Assembly: GCA_021732025.1 (NCBI GenBank)
Contig: JAKFVU010000002.1
Coordinates: 62,001 to 126,000, forward strand
Origin: Candidatus Obscuribacterales bacterium
GTDB taxonomy: Bacteria; Cyanobacteriota; Vampirovibrionia; Obscuribacterales; Obscuribacteraceae
Length of the DNA stretch: 64,000 nucleotides
Direction: 5' to 3'
Positions 37,938 through 48,062 of this stretch are shown here, one piece after another (position 1 is the first letter of the stretch; every line of letters starts with the position of its first letter). Below the pieces are notes generated by a model that was given only the letters and a program-made list of their open reading frames with translations, was not told where the DNA came from and ran no database searches. Position numbers and translations under genes: made by a program.

Positions 37938-40900
37938 CTGTGCTTGTTTCAGGCCGTGGCTCGAACTTAGAGGCTATTCTTACAGCCATCGAGAAGAAAG
38001 AATTGGCTGCTGAAATCGCCGTGGTGCTTTCTAACAATCCCGATTCGTATGCCTTGAAAATTGCTAAGAAGCACAACATTCCCACTGCTAGTGTCGACCA
38101 CCGCGGTATCTCGCGTAAAGAACACGAGAAGCAAGTTTTTCAGAAATTGAAGAAATTCGCACCTGACTATCTTGTCTTAGCTGGCTACATGCGCATCTTA
38201 TCAGGCGATTTTCTTACCCACTTCAAAGATGACAATGGCTTATATCGTGTCATCAATATTCACCCATCGCTTCTACCCGCATTTCCAGGCAAATCGGCCT
38301 ACGAAGACGCATTCAACTATGGTGTGAAAATATCTGGTATCACTGTGCACCTTGTAGATGAACAGGTTGATCACGGCCCAATATTGGCACAAGCAGTTTT
38401 TGAACGAAAAGCCGGCGACACTCTAGAGACCTTCCAGGCTCGCGGACTTGAACTAGAACACAAGCTCTTTCCTCAAGTATTGGCTCAATTAGCAGAGTCA
38501 AGCTTAGCGGCCATGACCAACTTAAATGTAGAGAGCGAAGCTGACTTGCCGAAAGCCACTAAAGCTAATGCTCAGAGCGCTGAAACGGCCAATAATAGCG
38601 AAACTCTTTGTGTGGCCATAGTTCCCAAATCTAGTGCCTCAGCTGAATCAGGGGCAGACAGCAAGACCATGGCCTTGCCTCTCTATTGGCTAACAGGTGC
38701 GAACTTAGAGCAAAGCGAAAAGCTGACCACAGCACTGCAAGAAATATTGGCTGACCAACTTCTAGAAGATGTCTGGTGTGTTGTTTCTAGTGAACGCAGC
38801 GCCTGGCTTTCACAGTGGAAAGAACAAGGTTTCAAGTGGTTCGCCGAAAGACAATATTTGCCTGGTGTGACAGATAACTTGGCCCGCACAGTCGAAGAAG
38901 CAATTCGCCTCAGCGGCCTCAAAACTAAAATCAACGTAGCATCCGGTTCAGCTTATCTCTTTGATGATTCTTTCAACATCAAACAAGTAGAAACTCACTG
39001 CCGCTACAGGCACTACCATCCGGTAACCGATAAATTCCGCATCCATGACCTCACGGCTCCGCACTTCACCAAATTACTTGAGTTTCCCCAAGTGCACTTG
39101 CCGTCAACTCCGGATCCAGAAGTTGTAGCCTTAAACTTAAGCGATATTGACTTAGAAAACTTGAGCCGCTCGCGCACCTTGGCCTTAAACCTAACTGAGA
39201 TGCGAGCTATTCGTGAATATTTCGAACAAGCATCTGTCACGGCAGAACGGGCCACCTACGGCCTAAGCCAATGGCCAACAGATGTTGAACTTGAAGTTAT
39301 TGCTCAGACCTGGTCAGAACACTGCAAGCACAAAATCTTCAATGCCATCATTCACGAGAAAAGTGCTCACGTCAAAGCCGTGCAAACCCTGACCATGAGC
39401 ATGGCCGGCACCTCCGCCACCAAACCAACCAGAAAGACCGAAGCCCGCACTATCACCAGCTTGTATAAGAGCTACGTGCAAGCGGCCACTAAAAAACTAG
39501 CAGAGAAAAGGCCAGATTTGTTATCGGTCTTTGTTGACAATGCCGGTGTAATTAAATGGAACGACGATTGGGGTATTTGCTTCAAAGTTGAAACCCACAA
39601 TTCACCATCAGCCTTAGAGCCATACGGCGGCGCGCTAACAGGAATACTTGGAGTCAATCGCGACATTCTTGGCACTGGCCTTGGTGCCAAGCCAATTTGC
39701 AACACCGATGTCTTCTGCTTTGCCTATCCAGCCGCAGATTTAGCCAATCGTCCCACCATGCTACCGCCCCAATCAATTATTCAAGGTGTGCGCAAAGGCG
39801 TGCAAGATGGCGGCAATAAGAGTGGCATTCCTACTGTAAACGGTGCTGTCTATTTTCATCCAGGCTACCGCGCTAAGCCGCTAGTGTTCTGTGGCACCGG
39901 TGGTCTCTTGCCCTTAACCGTTGACGGCAAGTGCGGCTATGAGAAACATACTGAAAATGGTGATGCCATCATTATGGTCGGCGGACGAGTAGGTAAAGAC
40001 GGCATACATGGTGCCACTTTCTCTTCTGAAGCATTGAACGTAGACTCACCAGTTTCTGCAGTACAAATTGGTGACCCCTTTACGCAAAAGCGCGTGACCG
40101 ATTTTATTCTTGAAGCACGAGACCTTGGTTTGATATCGGGTATCACCGATAACGGTGCCGGTGGTCTCTCCTCATCAGTAGGAGAAATGGCCCAGATAAC
40201 TGGTGGTGCCACTCTTGAAGTTGATCACATTCCTCTTAAATATCCGGGTCTAGCCGACTACGAAATTGTCATCTCCGAATCACAAGAGCGCATGACTTTA
40301 TCGTCAACAAAAATCGCTGAACTGCAAGAGCTAGCAGAAAAGCACAGTGTTGAGCTAACAGTAGTTGGAAAGTTCGATGACAAAGGTTTCTTCCGTATCA
40401 CTAGAGAAGGTAAAACCATTGCCCTGCTCGATCTCAAATTCTTACATGATGGTGCCCCGCGCTTAGAACTTGAGGCGCACTGGCAAGCACCAGTGACCAT
40501 AGATGAAGTGGAGCAACCACCGAAAAAGCTGGGCGAAGCTCTACTTGCTCTTCTTGGTCATGCCAATATCTGTAGCCGCGAGCCAGTAATTCGCCAATAT
40601 GATCACGAAGTACAGGGCGGCAGTGTCATCAAACCACTGATGGGCCCTGACCAGACAGCTCCATGTGACGCAGCTGTGATTCAACCCCTACTGAGTGAAT
40701 CTACTGGCTTGGCGGTTTCAAATGGTATGTGTCCGCAGTTAAGTGATTTTGACTCTCATCTGATGGCAATCTGTGCCGTTGACGAAGCCGTACGCAACGC
40801 CGTATGTGTGGGAGCCGACCCCAATAGCTTAGCTCTGCTCGATAATTTCTGCTGGCCCGACCCCGTAGTATCGAAGTCAAACCCAGACGGCAAGCGCAAA

Positions 40901-41683
40901 CTAGCCCAACTGGTTCAGGCCTGCGAAGGTCTCTATGACGCGGTGCTAGCCTATAATGCTCCGCTAATTTCGGGCAAAGACAGCATGAAGAATGACTTTG
41001 ACGATGGCACCGTGCGCATCTCCATTCCTCCAACCTTACTGGTCTCGGCCATAGGCAAAGTGCCCGACATCGAGCAAGTGGTCACCATGGAGTTCAAATC
41101 AGAGGGTGACCACATCTTCTTGGTCTCGGCTGGCGCTCTTGGTCTAGCCGCCACCACCTATGCTGGCAACATGAATTGGACCTCGTCGCTGCTTCCAGAA
41201 CTAAATCTCGAACAAGCGGCTCTCTTGTACCAAACAATATTTAGTGCCATGCAAAGCAATCTGATTGAATCGTGCCACGATCTATCAGAAGGCGGCCTAG
41301 CCGTTACCGTGAGCGAGTGCATCATCGGTAGTGATTTAGGAGCCGAACTTAACTCTGAAGCAGTGGTGACAGCAGCCGAAAATGGTGCCAGATTCCACGA
41401 CATGTTGCGCGAGCGCATGGACGTCGCCCTCTTTGCCGAAGGGCCAGCTAGACTGCTAGTGAGCGTATCGCCTGCCAATGTCGAAGCTTGGTTAGCCCTG
41501 TGGCCAGAGCATAAAGAACTGGCAAGTGACAGCAAAATATCTGTAGTAGAAATCGGTAAAGTTACCGAATCAGGTCTAAAGCTTGTAGACAAAGCCAGAA
41601 AAAGCGATTTAATCGATCTCGACAACGCCACCCTAAAACAAGCCTGGCAAGCAACTCTCCCCTTTGAAGAGGACTTCAAATGA
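37922..41683 (+). CDS. purNL: Fused GAR transformylase (PurN) and FGAM synthase (PurSL-type)
   Basis: N-terminal KIAVLVSGRGSNLEAI...INIHPSLLPAFPGKSAYEDAFNYGVKISGITVHLVDEQVDHGPI = PurN; then Ala/Ser/Glu linker; then YLPGVTDNLARTVEEA (PurS-like) and QTWSEHCKHKIF, ETHNSPSALEPYGGALTGILGVNRD, NGAGGLSSSVGEMA, HDLSEGGLAV = PurL. Confidence 0.92.
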   Translation: MPIKIAVLVSGRGSNLEAILTAIEKKELAAEIAVVLSNNPDSYALKIAKKHNIPTASVDHRGISRKEHEKQVFQKLKKFAPDYLVLAGYMRILSGDFLTHFKDDNGLYRVINIHPSLLPAFPGKSAYEDAFNYGVKISGITVHLVDEQVDHGPILAQAVFERKAGDTLETFQARGLELEHKLFPQVLAQLAESSLAAMTNLNVESEADLPKATKANAQSAETANNSETLCVAIVPKSSASAESGADSKTMALPLYWLTGANLEQSEKLTTALQEILADQLLEDVWCVVSSERSAWLSQWKEQGFKWFAERQYLPGVTDNLARTVEEAIRLSGLKTKINVASGSAYLFDDSFNIKQVETHCRYRHYHPVTDKFRIHDLTAPHFTKLLEFPQVHLPSTPDPEVVALNLSDIDLENLSRSRTLALNLTEMRAIREYFEQASVTAERATYGLSQWPTDVELEVIAQTWSEHCKHKIFNAIIHEKSAHVKAVQTLTMSMAGTSATKPTRKTEARTITSLYKSYVQAATKKLAEKRPDLLSVFVDNAGVIKWNDDWGICFKVETHNSPSALEPYGGALTGILGVNRDILGTGLGAKPICNTDVFCFAYPAADLANRPTMLPPQSIIQGVRKGVQDGGNKSGIPTVNGAVYFHPGYRAKPLVFCGTGGLLPLTVDGKCGYEKHTENGDAIIMVGGRVGKDGIHGATFSSEALNVDSPVSAVQIGDPFTQKRVTDFILEARDLGLISGITDNGAGGLSSSVGEMAQITGGATLEVDHIPLKYPGLADYEIVISESQERMTLSSTKIAELQELAEKHSVELTVVGKFDDKGFFRITREGKTIALLDLKFLHDGAPRLELEAHWQAPVTIDEVEQPPKKLGEALLALLGHANICSREPVIRQYDHEVQGGSVIKPLMGPDQTAPCDAAVIQPLLSESTGLAVSNGMCPQLSDFDSHLMAICAVDEAVRNAVCVGADPNSLALLDNFCWPDPVVSKSNPDGKRKLAQLVQACEGLYDAVLAYNAPLISGKDSMKNDFDDGTVRISIPPTLLVSAIGKVPDIEQVVTMEFKSEGDHIFLVSAGALGLAATTYAGNMNWTSSLLPELNLEQAALLYQTIFSAMQSNLIESCHDLSEGGLAVTVSECIIGSDLGAELNSEAVVTAAENGARFHDMLRERMDVALFAEGPARLLVSVSPANVEAWLALWPEHKELASDSKISVVEIGKVTESGLKLVDKARKSDLIDLDNATLKQAWQATLPFEEDFK

Positions 41684-42456
41684 TCAGGCCAAGAGCGATT
41701 GTGCTCAGCGGAGACGGAATTAATTGCAGCAACGAAACTGCGTTTGCTCTAGAGCAAGCTGGTTTTGAAGCGGTAATAAGTCACACCAGTGAACTATTGG
41801 CTAAGCCCAAGCAGCTGCTCAAGTCAGAGCTGTTGGCACTGCCTGGTGGCTTTTCTTTCGGCGACGAAATTGCCAGCGGCAAAGTACTAGCAGTGAAGAT
41901 TAGACACCGCATGCTTGAAGTGTTGCACTCATACATTGAAAAAGGCAACCTAGTTCTCGGCATCTGCAATGGCTTTCAGACCCTGGTTCAACTAGGTCTT
42001 TTGCCCAGTTCTGAAGAAGGTAGCGAGAGTATAGTCAGCCTCACCCATAACTCTGGCGGTCGGTTCATAAACCGCTGGGTGGAGATGACAGTCAATGCAG
42101 ACAGTGCTAGCAAAACAAGTAGCCCATTTTTCAAAGGACTAGACAAAATCAGTCTGCCCATCAGGCATGGCGAAGGTCGCATACAAGTGAGACCAGACGC
42201 CAAAGACGAGGCAGTCGCCATCGTTAACGAGCGCGCCGCTCTAAACTATGACGAAGATGTAAACGGCAGCTTTGAGAAAATAGCTGCTCTCACAAATGGT
42301 AAAGGCAATGTGCTCGGCCTCATGCCCCACCCTGAAGCCTACATTCGCCATTCGCAACATCCCGCTTTTCCTTCACTGAAGCGTAAGGGCATCACCTTCG
42401 AAAGCATGCCAGACGGATTGGCCATTCTCAAAAATGCTCACGCCTCACTAAGCTAG
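41680..42456 (+). CDS. purQ: FGAM synthase glutaminase subunit
   Basis: LPGGFSFGDEI, GICNGFQTLVQLGLLP, MPHPEAYIRHSQHP; 4-nt ATGA overlap with upstream gene. Confidence 0.95.
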   Translation: MIRPRAIVLSGDGINCSNETAFALEQAGFEAVISHTSELLAKPKQLLKSELLALPGGFSFGDEIASGKVLAVKIRHRMLEVLHSYIEKGNLVLGICNGFQTLVQLGLLPSSEEGSESIVSLTHNSGGRFINRWVEMTVNADSASKTSSPFFKGLDKISLPIRHGEGRIQVRPDAKDEAVAIVNERAALNYDEDVNGSFEKIAALTNGKGNVLGLMPHPEAYIRHSQHPAFPSLKRKGITFESMPDGLAILKNAHASLS

Positions 42457-42464
42457 GAAATAAA

Positions 42465-43454
42465 ATGACTCCCGAAAAACAAACCTACGCAGCAGCAGGA
42501 GTCGACATCGACAAGGCCGATCGCTTCGTCGACCGCCTGAAGAAAATTGCCCGGCGCAAAGAGCATGAAGCCATGTGGCAAGCGGCTGGCGGCTATGCTG
42601 CGGTCTATCCTAGTTATAGCGGCAACGGCATCGCCGTCACTACTGACGGTGTGGGCACCAAGCTCTTGGTGGCACATAAGCTGAAAAAGTTTGACACTAT
42701 CGGCATCGACCTCGTGGCTATGTGCGCCAACGATTTAATTTGTGTGGGCGCCACGCCAAACATTTTTCTTGATTATTTTGCGGTAGGAAAACTTGACGAT
42801 ACTGCTGACGCGATAATGGCAGGCATAGTGGCTGGTTGCGACCAAACAGGTATGCTCTTAGTCGGTGGCGAAACCGCTGAAATGCCAGGTGTCTACGAGC
42901 ACGGCCACTTTGACTTAGCCGGATTCGCCGTCGGTCAAGTGCGCCAAGAAGAGCTTCTTACCGGAAGCGAAATTGCTCCGGGCCAGAAATTAATTGGTGT
43001 AGCTTCAAGTGGCATTCACTCAAACGGGCTCTCACTAGCAAGAAAAGTATTGCCCGACAACGATGAAACTTATTTAGCTCTTCTCACTCCAACAGAGCTC
43101 TATGTCAAAGCAGTGATGGAAATATTGGACAAACATCGCAGCAGCGTTAAAGGTATAGCCCACATCACCGGTGGTGGCTGGACTAATTTGTTTAGGCTAA
43201 ATAGCGAAGTCGGTTTCGTCATCGACAATGCCCTGCCAGTGCCTGCCATCCTCACGGCCATTAGTGAGCATGTCAATGAAGAAGAGATGTACAAAACCTT
43301 CAACATGGGCATGGGTCTAGCTTTGATAATCGAAGGCGCTAGTGAACCAATTATCGAAATATTTGAAAAGCATAAAATGAAAGCACAGACAGTAGGGCAC
43401 GTTAACGAACGTGCCAAAACACTTAGTATCTCGAATCTAACAATTAGTGGATGA
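42465..43454 (+). CDS. purM: Phosphoribosylformylglycinamidine cyclo-ligase (AIR synthetase)
   Basis: TYAAAGVDIDKADRFVDRLKKIA; TTDGVGTKLLVAH; VGGETAEMPG; HITGGGWTNLFRL. Confidence 0.96.
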   Translation: MTPEKQTYAAAGVDIDKADRFVDRLKKIARRKEHEAMWQAAGGYAAVYPSYSGNGIAVTTDGVGTKLLVAHKLKKFDTIGIDLVAMCANDLICVGATPNIFLDYFAVGKLDDTADAIMAGIVAGCDQTGMLLVGGETAEMPGVYEHGHFDLAGFAVGQVRQEELLTGSEIAPGQKLIGVASSGIHSNGLSLARKVLPDNDETYLALLTPTELYVKAVMEILDKHRSSVKGIAHITGGGWTNLFRLNSEVGFVIDNALPVPAILTAISEHVNEEEMYKTFNMGMGLALIIEGASEPIIEIFEKHKMKAQTVGHVNERAKTLSISNLTISG

Positions 43455-43483
43455 CACTAAATGGCTACGCAAGGAAATCAACA

Positions 43484-45100
43484 ATGAAAACCGTACTAGT
43501 TAGCGTTACCGACAAAACCGGCCTCGACAACTTCATAACTCGCCTAGAGCGCTTCGACACTCTGCGGCTGATAGGCACAACCAGCACAGCTAAGTATTTA
43601 GAAGAAAAAGGCTTCAAGTGCACCAAGGTTGAAGAGTTGACAGGCTTCCCTGAAATTCTCTCTGGCCGCGTCAAAACATTGCACCCTAAAGTATTTGCCG
43701 GCATTCTCGCTAGACCAATCACTGAAGACCGCAGCTGTTTGGCTGAAATGGAAATTTCAGAAATCGACTTAGTTGTGGTCAATCTCTATGCCTTTGAAGA
43801 TGCCTTGAAAAAAGACCTAGCTGAGCAACCGATGGTTGAACAGATTGATGTAGGCGGCGTTGCTCTGCTGAGAGCAGCAGCTAAGAATTTCGAGCGCGTA
43901 GCTGTTATTAATGAACCTAGCCAATACGATAGTGTTATTGCCGCGATGGACGCTAACAAAGGCGAGATTCCTCTAGCCTTCCGCAGAAAGTTGGCTTATC
44001 AAGCATTCGCCCGCACAGCCAGCTATGACCAAAGTATTTCTACTTACTTAGGCAAGCTAGTGCAAAGTGAAAGTTCAGATAAAGGCTCAGCAAAAGATGC
44101 TAGCGAAGCTTCAGTGCCAGACTTTGCCGATAAGCTCACTATCAACCTCAAGCGCCAAGAGACTCTGCGCTACGGTGAAAATCCTCACCAAGCAGCGGCT
44201 TGGTACCAGCTAGAAAGCCCCATTTCAGTTCCGGGTCTAACATCAGAACTGCAAGCTTTCCCACCATTTGAACAATTGCAAGGCAAAGAAATGTCTTCCA
44301 ATAACATCACTGATACTTACGCTCTAGTCAAAATATTGCGTGAGTTAGTGGCACCAGCAGTGGTTGTCATCAAACATAATAACCCGTGCGGTGTGGCCCA
44401 AGCGAAAACTCTTGCTGAAGCATACGAACTAGCCTACGAATGCGACCCGATGTCAGCCTTTGGTGGCGTCTATGGCTTCACCGGCAAAGTCGATGCCGCC
44501 CTGGCAGAGCGCATCACCCGCAACTTTGTAGAAATTGTTCTTGCTCCTGAATATGACGAAGCCGCTCTTGAAGTATTCAAGAAAAAGAAAAATGTACGCG
44601 TTCTCAAAAGTACAGTTGACACAAAATTGGCTAAGCAGCGCGACTATAAACTGAAGCATCTATCAGATTATGGCTTCCTTTTAGAAGTCGACCAAGACGC
44701 TCCAGTTGAAGCCAGTACATTTACCTGCGTCACTGAGAAGAAGCCAGACCCAGCCTTGCAAAAAGACATTGCCTTCACTTGGTCGGTGGTCAAGCACCTA
44801 ACTTCAAATGCCATATTCGTCGCTAAAGACGGCCTCTCGCTCGGTTTCGGCATCGGCCAAACCAGCCGCATCGCCAGTACCGGAATCGCCCTGCGTCAAG
44901 CCGGGGAGAAATCAAAAGGTGCTGTTATGGCTAGCGAAGCATTCTTGCCAGCAACAGACAATATTGAAGCAGCAGCGGAAGCAGGTATCGCCGTCATCAT
45001 TCAACCCGGTGGCAGTATCAAAGACGCTGATGTCATCGCCGCCTGCAACAAGGCCGGAATTGCCATGGTCTTCACGGGCCAACGCTGCTTCAAGCACTAA
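43484..45100 (+). CDS. purH: Bifunctional AICAR transformylase / IMP cyclohydrolase
   Basis: VLVSVTDKTGLDNF; ILSGRVKTLHPKVFAGIL; LRYGENPHQAAAWY; KHNNPCGVAQ; terminal FTGQRCFKH. Track start 43451; ATG 43484 matches PurH start. Confidence 0.96.
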   Translation: MKTVLVSVTDKTGLDNFITRLERFDTLRLIGTTSTAKYLEEKGFKCTKVEELTGFPEILSGRVKTLHPKVFAGILARPITEDRSCLAEMEISEIDLVVVNLYAFEDALKKDLAEQPMVEQIDVGGVALLRAAAKNFERVAVINEPSQYDSVIAAMDANKGEIPLAFRRKLAYQAFARTASYDQSISTYLGKLVQSESSDKGSAKDASEASVPDFADKLTINLKRQETLRYGENPHQAAAWYQLESPISVPGLTSELQAFPPFEQLQGKEMSSNNITDTYALVKILRELVAPAVVVIKHNNPCGVAQAKTLAEAYELAYECDPMSAFGGVYGFTGKVDAALAERITRNFVEIVLAPEYDEAALEVFKKKKNVRVLKSTVDTKLAKQRDYKLKHLSDYGFLLEVDQDAPVEASTFTCVTEKKPDPALQKDIAFTWSVVKHLTSNAIFVAKDGLSLGFGIGQTSRIASTGIALRQAGEKSKGAVMASEAFLPATDNIEAAAEAGIAVIIQPGGSIKDADVIAACNKAGIAMVFTGQRCFKH

Positions 45101-45128
45101 CTCAAAACTACTGATTGGGAGACATAGA

Positions 45129-46079
45129 ATGAAAACTGGAAGTAGCAAAAAAATCGGAACTACCCTTGCGGCAATTTTGACACTTGCTGCTTCCAGTTTT
45201 CTTATCCCTTCAGCAGAAGCCAAAAAGAGCGCACCAAGAAAAATGAGTGACGATATCGAAAAGCTTGAGAATGTCAGCTATATGCCAGGGCAACCAAATG
45301 CTGACGATCGCGCACACATGTTCTGTCTCTACACACCAAAAGCACCAGCTGGTAAAAGCTTTCCCCTAATCATCTATGTTCATGGTGGCGGCTGGACCTC
45401 AAGACCAAACTCAATACCCCGCTGGGTACCCGACTTTGTTCGCAAGGGCTATGGCGTGGCCATAGTTTATTATCGCCTAGCCCAAGAAGGCATCTTCTCT
45501 TCTCAAATTGAGGACCTCAACACCGCTCTGCGCTATTTCAAAGGTAATGCCGACAAACTGCACATAGATACTAACCATATTGGCCTCTGGGGCCATTCAG
45601 CCGGTGGCCATCTGGTTGCCTTAATGGGTGCCTCAGCCAATAGCCCAGCCCTAGACATCGGCGGAGACAAAACTATCTCGCGTGACGTGCAGGCAGTCTG
45701 CGATTTTTCCGGACCGGCAAACTTGTATGATTTGGGCACGAAGAAGTATCCCAAGATGGAATGGGATACAGTCAGCCCTACTTCTTCTCTGTCACTACTT
45801 TTAGGTGGCACAGCCTCAACTCAAAAAGCTCGCGCACTTGAAGCAAGCCCCGACACTTATGTCTCTCCTGGTGACCCTCCTTTCTTGGTCATGCATGGCG
45901 AAAACGACAAGGTCGTGCCCGTGGAGCAAAGCGACGATCTAGTGGCAGCATTGAAGAAAGCAAACGTCGATACTACTTATATTCGCCTTCCTCATGAAGG
46001 TCACGACATCGAACATAGCAAAAATATCGAAACTGCTCGCAAGTTCTTTGATAAGCACTTGAAGGGCGATAAGCACTAG
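45129..46079 (+). CDS. Secreted alpha/beta-hydrolase (esterase/lipase family)
   Basis: Signal peptide MKTGSSKKIGTTLAAILTLAASSFLIPSAEA; HGGGW; GHSAGGHLV; VMHGENDKVVPVEQ; HEGHDIEH. Track start 44808 lies within purH out of frame; ATG 45129 has SD GGGAG. Confidence 0.9.
   Translation: MKTGSSKKIGTTLAAILTLAASSFLIPSAEAKKSAPRKMSDDIEKLENVSYMPGQPNADDRAHMFCLYTPKAPAGKSFPLIIYVHGGGWTSRPNSIPRWVPDFVRKGYGVAIVYYRLAQEGIFSSQIEDLNTALRYFKGNADKLHIDTNHIGLWGHSAGGHLVALMGASANSPALDIGGDKTISRDVQAVCDFSGPANLYDLGTKKYPKMEWDTVSPTSSLSLLLGGTASTQKARALEASPDTYVSPGDPPFLVMHGENDKVVPVEQSDDLVAALKKANVDTTYIRLPHEGHDIEHSKNIETARKFFDKHLKGDKH
45131..45201 (+). repeat. 18-bp inverted repeat spanning the start and signal-peptide codons of the hydrolase gene
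   Basis: GAAAACTGGAAGTAGCAA (45131-45148) and TTGCTGCTTCCAGTTTTC (45184-45201): 17/18 complementary, the remaining position is G.U in RNA; 35-nt loop. Confidence 0.85.
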
Positions 46080-46190
46080 GGACAGATTTTCTCGGAAAAA
46101 TCGCGCTGTTTATTTTTGTATTTTCCATGCAATAAATGTCAGACTTTCTTGAGAAAATCGGACATTTTATAAGGCAGTTCGCGAAGACTA

Positions 46191-47219
46191 TCAAATATAA
46201 GCATTGTGGCCTGCTCCGCCGAGAGTCGTCAACGGCAAGCCGAACTTAGCCTCTCGACTTCCCTGATCAACAATAGTTCTTACTCTAAGTTCATTAGGCG
46301 AAGGCGTACTGAGAATACACGGACATAATTGAATACACTCCGAATGAGTTTCCCAGTATTTTCTCAACTGCAAAGCTTTGGCGTCATTCGAGTAATAGCT
46401 AACAACGAGTTCTTTTCGCACAAGCTGATAAGAAGCGGCATAGCCAATTGGCCTGCGGTCAGAATACAAACTATCATTAGCCGGATCGCCAATACTATTT
46501 GCCATCACAGCGCTATCCCCTTTCGCTTTGGTTGTATCTCGAAGTACAAATAAAGTAGCTGAGCGGGGAATGGCTTTCCACAGAAGAGGCTTGAGAAGCG
46601 CGGCCTGTGGCTCACCATTTTTAGACCTCTGCAAAACTGCTGTCAAATATGTTAGGTCCGTAGCCCAAAGTACTACATCTTTCTGTGGTGAACAGAAGTA
46701 GAAAGGAAGTAGATCATCTTGCATTTGCCTCTGAAAGCACAACAACTCTACGCCCTGCACTAATGTTTTACTACTGCAATTTGCTCGCGCAAAAGCAAGC
46801 ATTTGCGAGCTACTAACAGGAGATGATTTATCAACAAGAAGAATGGAGCAGCCATCAAAGGGGAACACTCCGAGATTCTTAGGACGACGAAAATTGCATG
46901 ATCCTGCCACAACTCGATTGAATTTGACACCGTCCCACCAGGCATAGTCGGGAAATAAACTTCCAATGCTCGTCATGCGATGCGCAAAAGATGTTGGCGT
47001 AGGTTCCGGGTATTTGGTTTTAACGTCAACTGTTACTGGCGTCTGGGTAACGATGAGAGTTTCAGTATTTGCCGGCAACCAACGGATGAATTCTGCCACA
47101 GGCTCTTCCAACCCCATAGAAAACTTTGGCAAAGCCTTGTTATCAACTTTGACTGGAGCGGCATAGGCTTGACTGCATGCCAAAACCCATAGAGTGACGA
47201 CAACCAATTTCAATTTCAA
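46191..47219 (-). CDS. Secreted protein of unknown function
   Basis: Signal peptide MKLKLVVVTLWVLACSQAYA; Cys-containing mature part; no family recognised. Confidence 0.65.
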   Translation of the reverse strand: MKLKLVVVTLWVLACSQAYAAPVKVDNKALPKFSMGLEEPVAEFIRWLPANTETLIVTQTPVTVDVKTKYPEPTPTSFAHRMTSIGSLFPDYAWWDGVKFNRVVAGSCNFRRPKNLGVFPFDGCSILLVDKSSPVSSSQMLAFARANCSSKTLVQGVELLCFQRQMQDDLLPFYFCSPQKDVVLWATDLTYLTAVLQRSKNGEPQAALLKPLLWKAIPRSATLFVLRDTTKAKGDSAVMANSIGDPANDSLYSDRRPIGYAASYQLVRKELVVSYYSNDAKALQLRKYWETHSECIQLCPCILSTPSPNELRVRTIVDQGSREAKFGLPLTTLGGAGHNAYI

Positions 47220-47389
47220 GTTTTTTCTCCAGAATGACCTGCAGTCATCCTAGCGACCTACCAACTAATTTCCGCACCAGGGAAAACACTTCGGCCACTG
47301 TGGGTAGTACATGTCGGCATCACTGCGGTCGACTATATTAATTACTACGCTAGTTCAAATTATCCTCTGGTATTTTTAGAGAGTAAGAA

Positions 47390-48058
47390 ATGTTTGAAAA
47401 GTTTCTCGCTAAAACGGGCAATGCCTTGCACTGGCTGATGATACTTTTCGTTTTTCAAGGGATCATCGGAGGATTTTCAATCCACCAAGGATATTGGCAA
47501 ATTGATTCACCATGGGCGGTTAACTTTCTAAACTATGCGAAGCAGGCATTGAGATTATTCATATGCTATCGCCTAATAAAACCTGCCGGCGTTCAGGATA
47601 TCAAGGCTTTAATCATTCTATTTCTAATACCAAGTAGTAGTGTCTTTTATGCCTGTTTCAACAATTTAGACATTGAAATTGCCTTAATTACCTGCCGGTG
47701 GCATCGATACTCGAGAATTCCTGCCGCACTCTGGGTGGCCTTAAGCTGCACGATTTGGTGCCATTGGCCAGCCTACATATTGGGTTGCAACCTGTCTACT
47801 TATTTGACGACCAAGGAAGGAGTGTTCGTCGGCACAACCGATGGTATCTATAATCTATACAAATATCCCAGGCACTATCAAGCTAAAGGCTATCCCTATG
47901 CTCTGTTCCGAGAGCTAACTTTATTTCCCGGAGTCAAGCTGGTCAAAGACTTAGATGACTGCCTAAGCAAAGGTGCTGTATCGGTCAGACGGTCAGAAGA
48001 TGGAAATTATCATATCGAAGGTGGCGTCCCATTTACGAAACAGCGATCTAAATATTGA
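47390..48058 (+). CDS. Membrane protein of unknown function
   Basis: Several hydrophobic segments (LHWLMILFVFQGIIGG, IKALIILFLIPSSSVFYA, IPAALWVALSCTIWCHWPAYIL). Confidence 0.6.
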   Translation: MFEKFLAKTGNALHWLMILFVFQGIIGGFSIHQGYWQIDSPWAVNFLNYAKQALRLFICYRLIKPAGVQDIKALIILFLIPSSSVFYACFNNLDIEIALITCRWHRYSRIPAALWVALSCTIWCHWPAYILGCNLSTYLTTKEGVFVGTTDGIYNLYKYPRHYQAKGYPYALFRELTLFPGVKLVKDLDDCLSKGAVSVRRSEDGNYHIEGGVPFTKQRSKY

Positions 48059-48062
48059 CGTC

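Noticed and set aside
41158-41679. 173-aa minus-strand ORF opposite purL
   Set aside because: Antisense shadow ORF, Ser/Arg-rich translation with no motif.
44808-45128. N-terminal extension of the alpha/beta-hydrolase ORF
   Set aside because: Out-of-frame overlap with the conserved PurH C-terminus; real start is ATG 45129 before the signal peptide.
46085-46159. GATTTTCTC / GAGAAAATC inverted repeat in the convergent gap after the hydrolase gene
   Set aside because: AT-rich, 57-nt spacer; may be part of a bidirectional terminator but structure is ambiguous.
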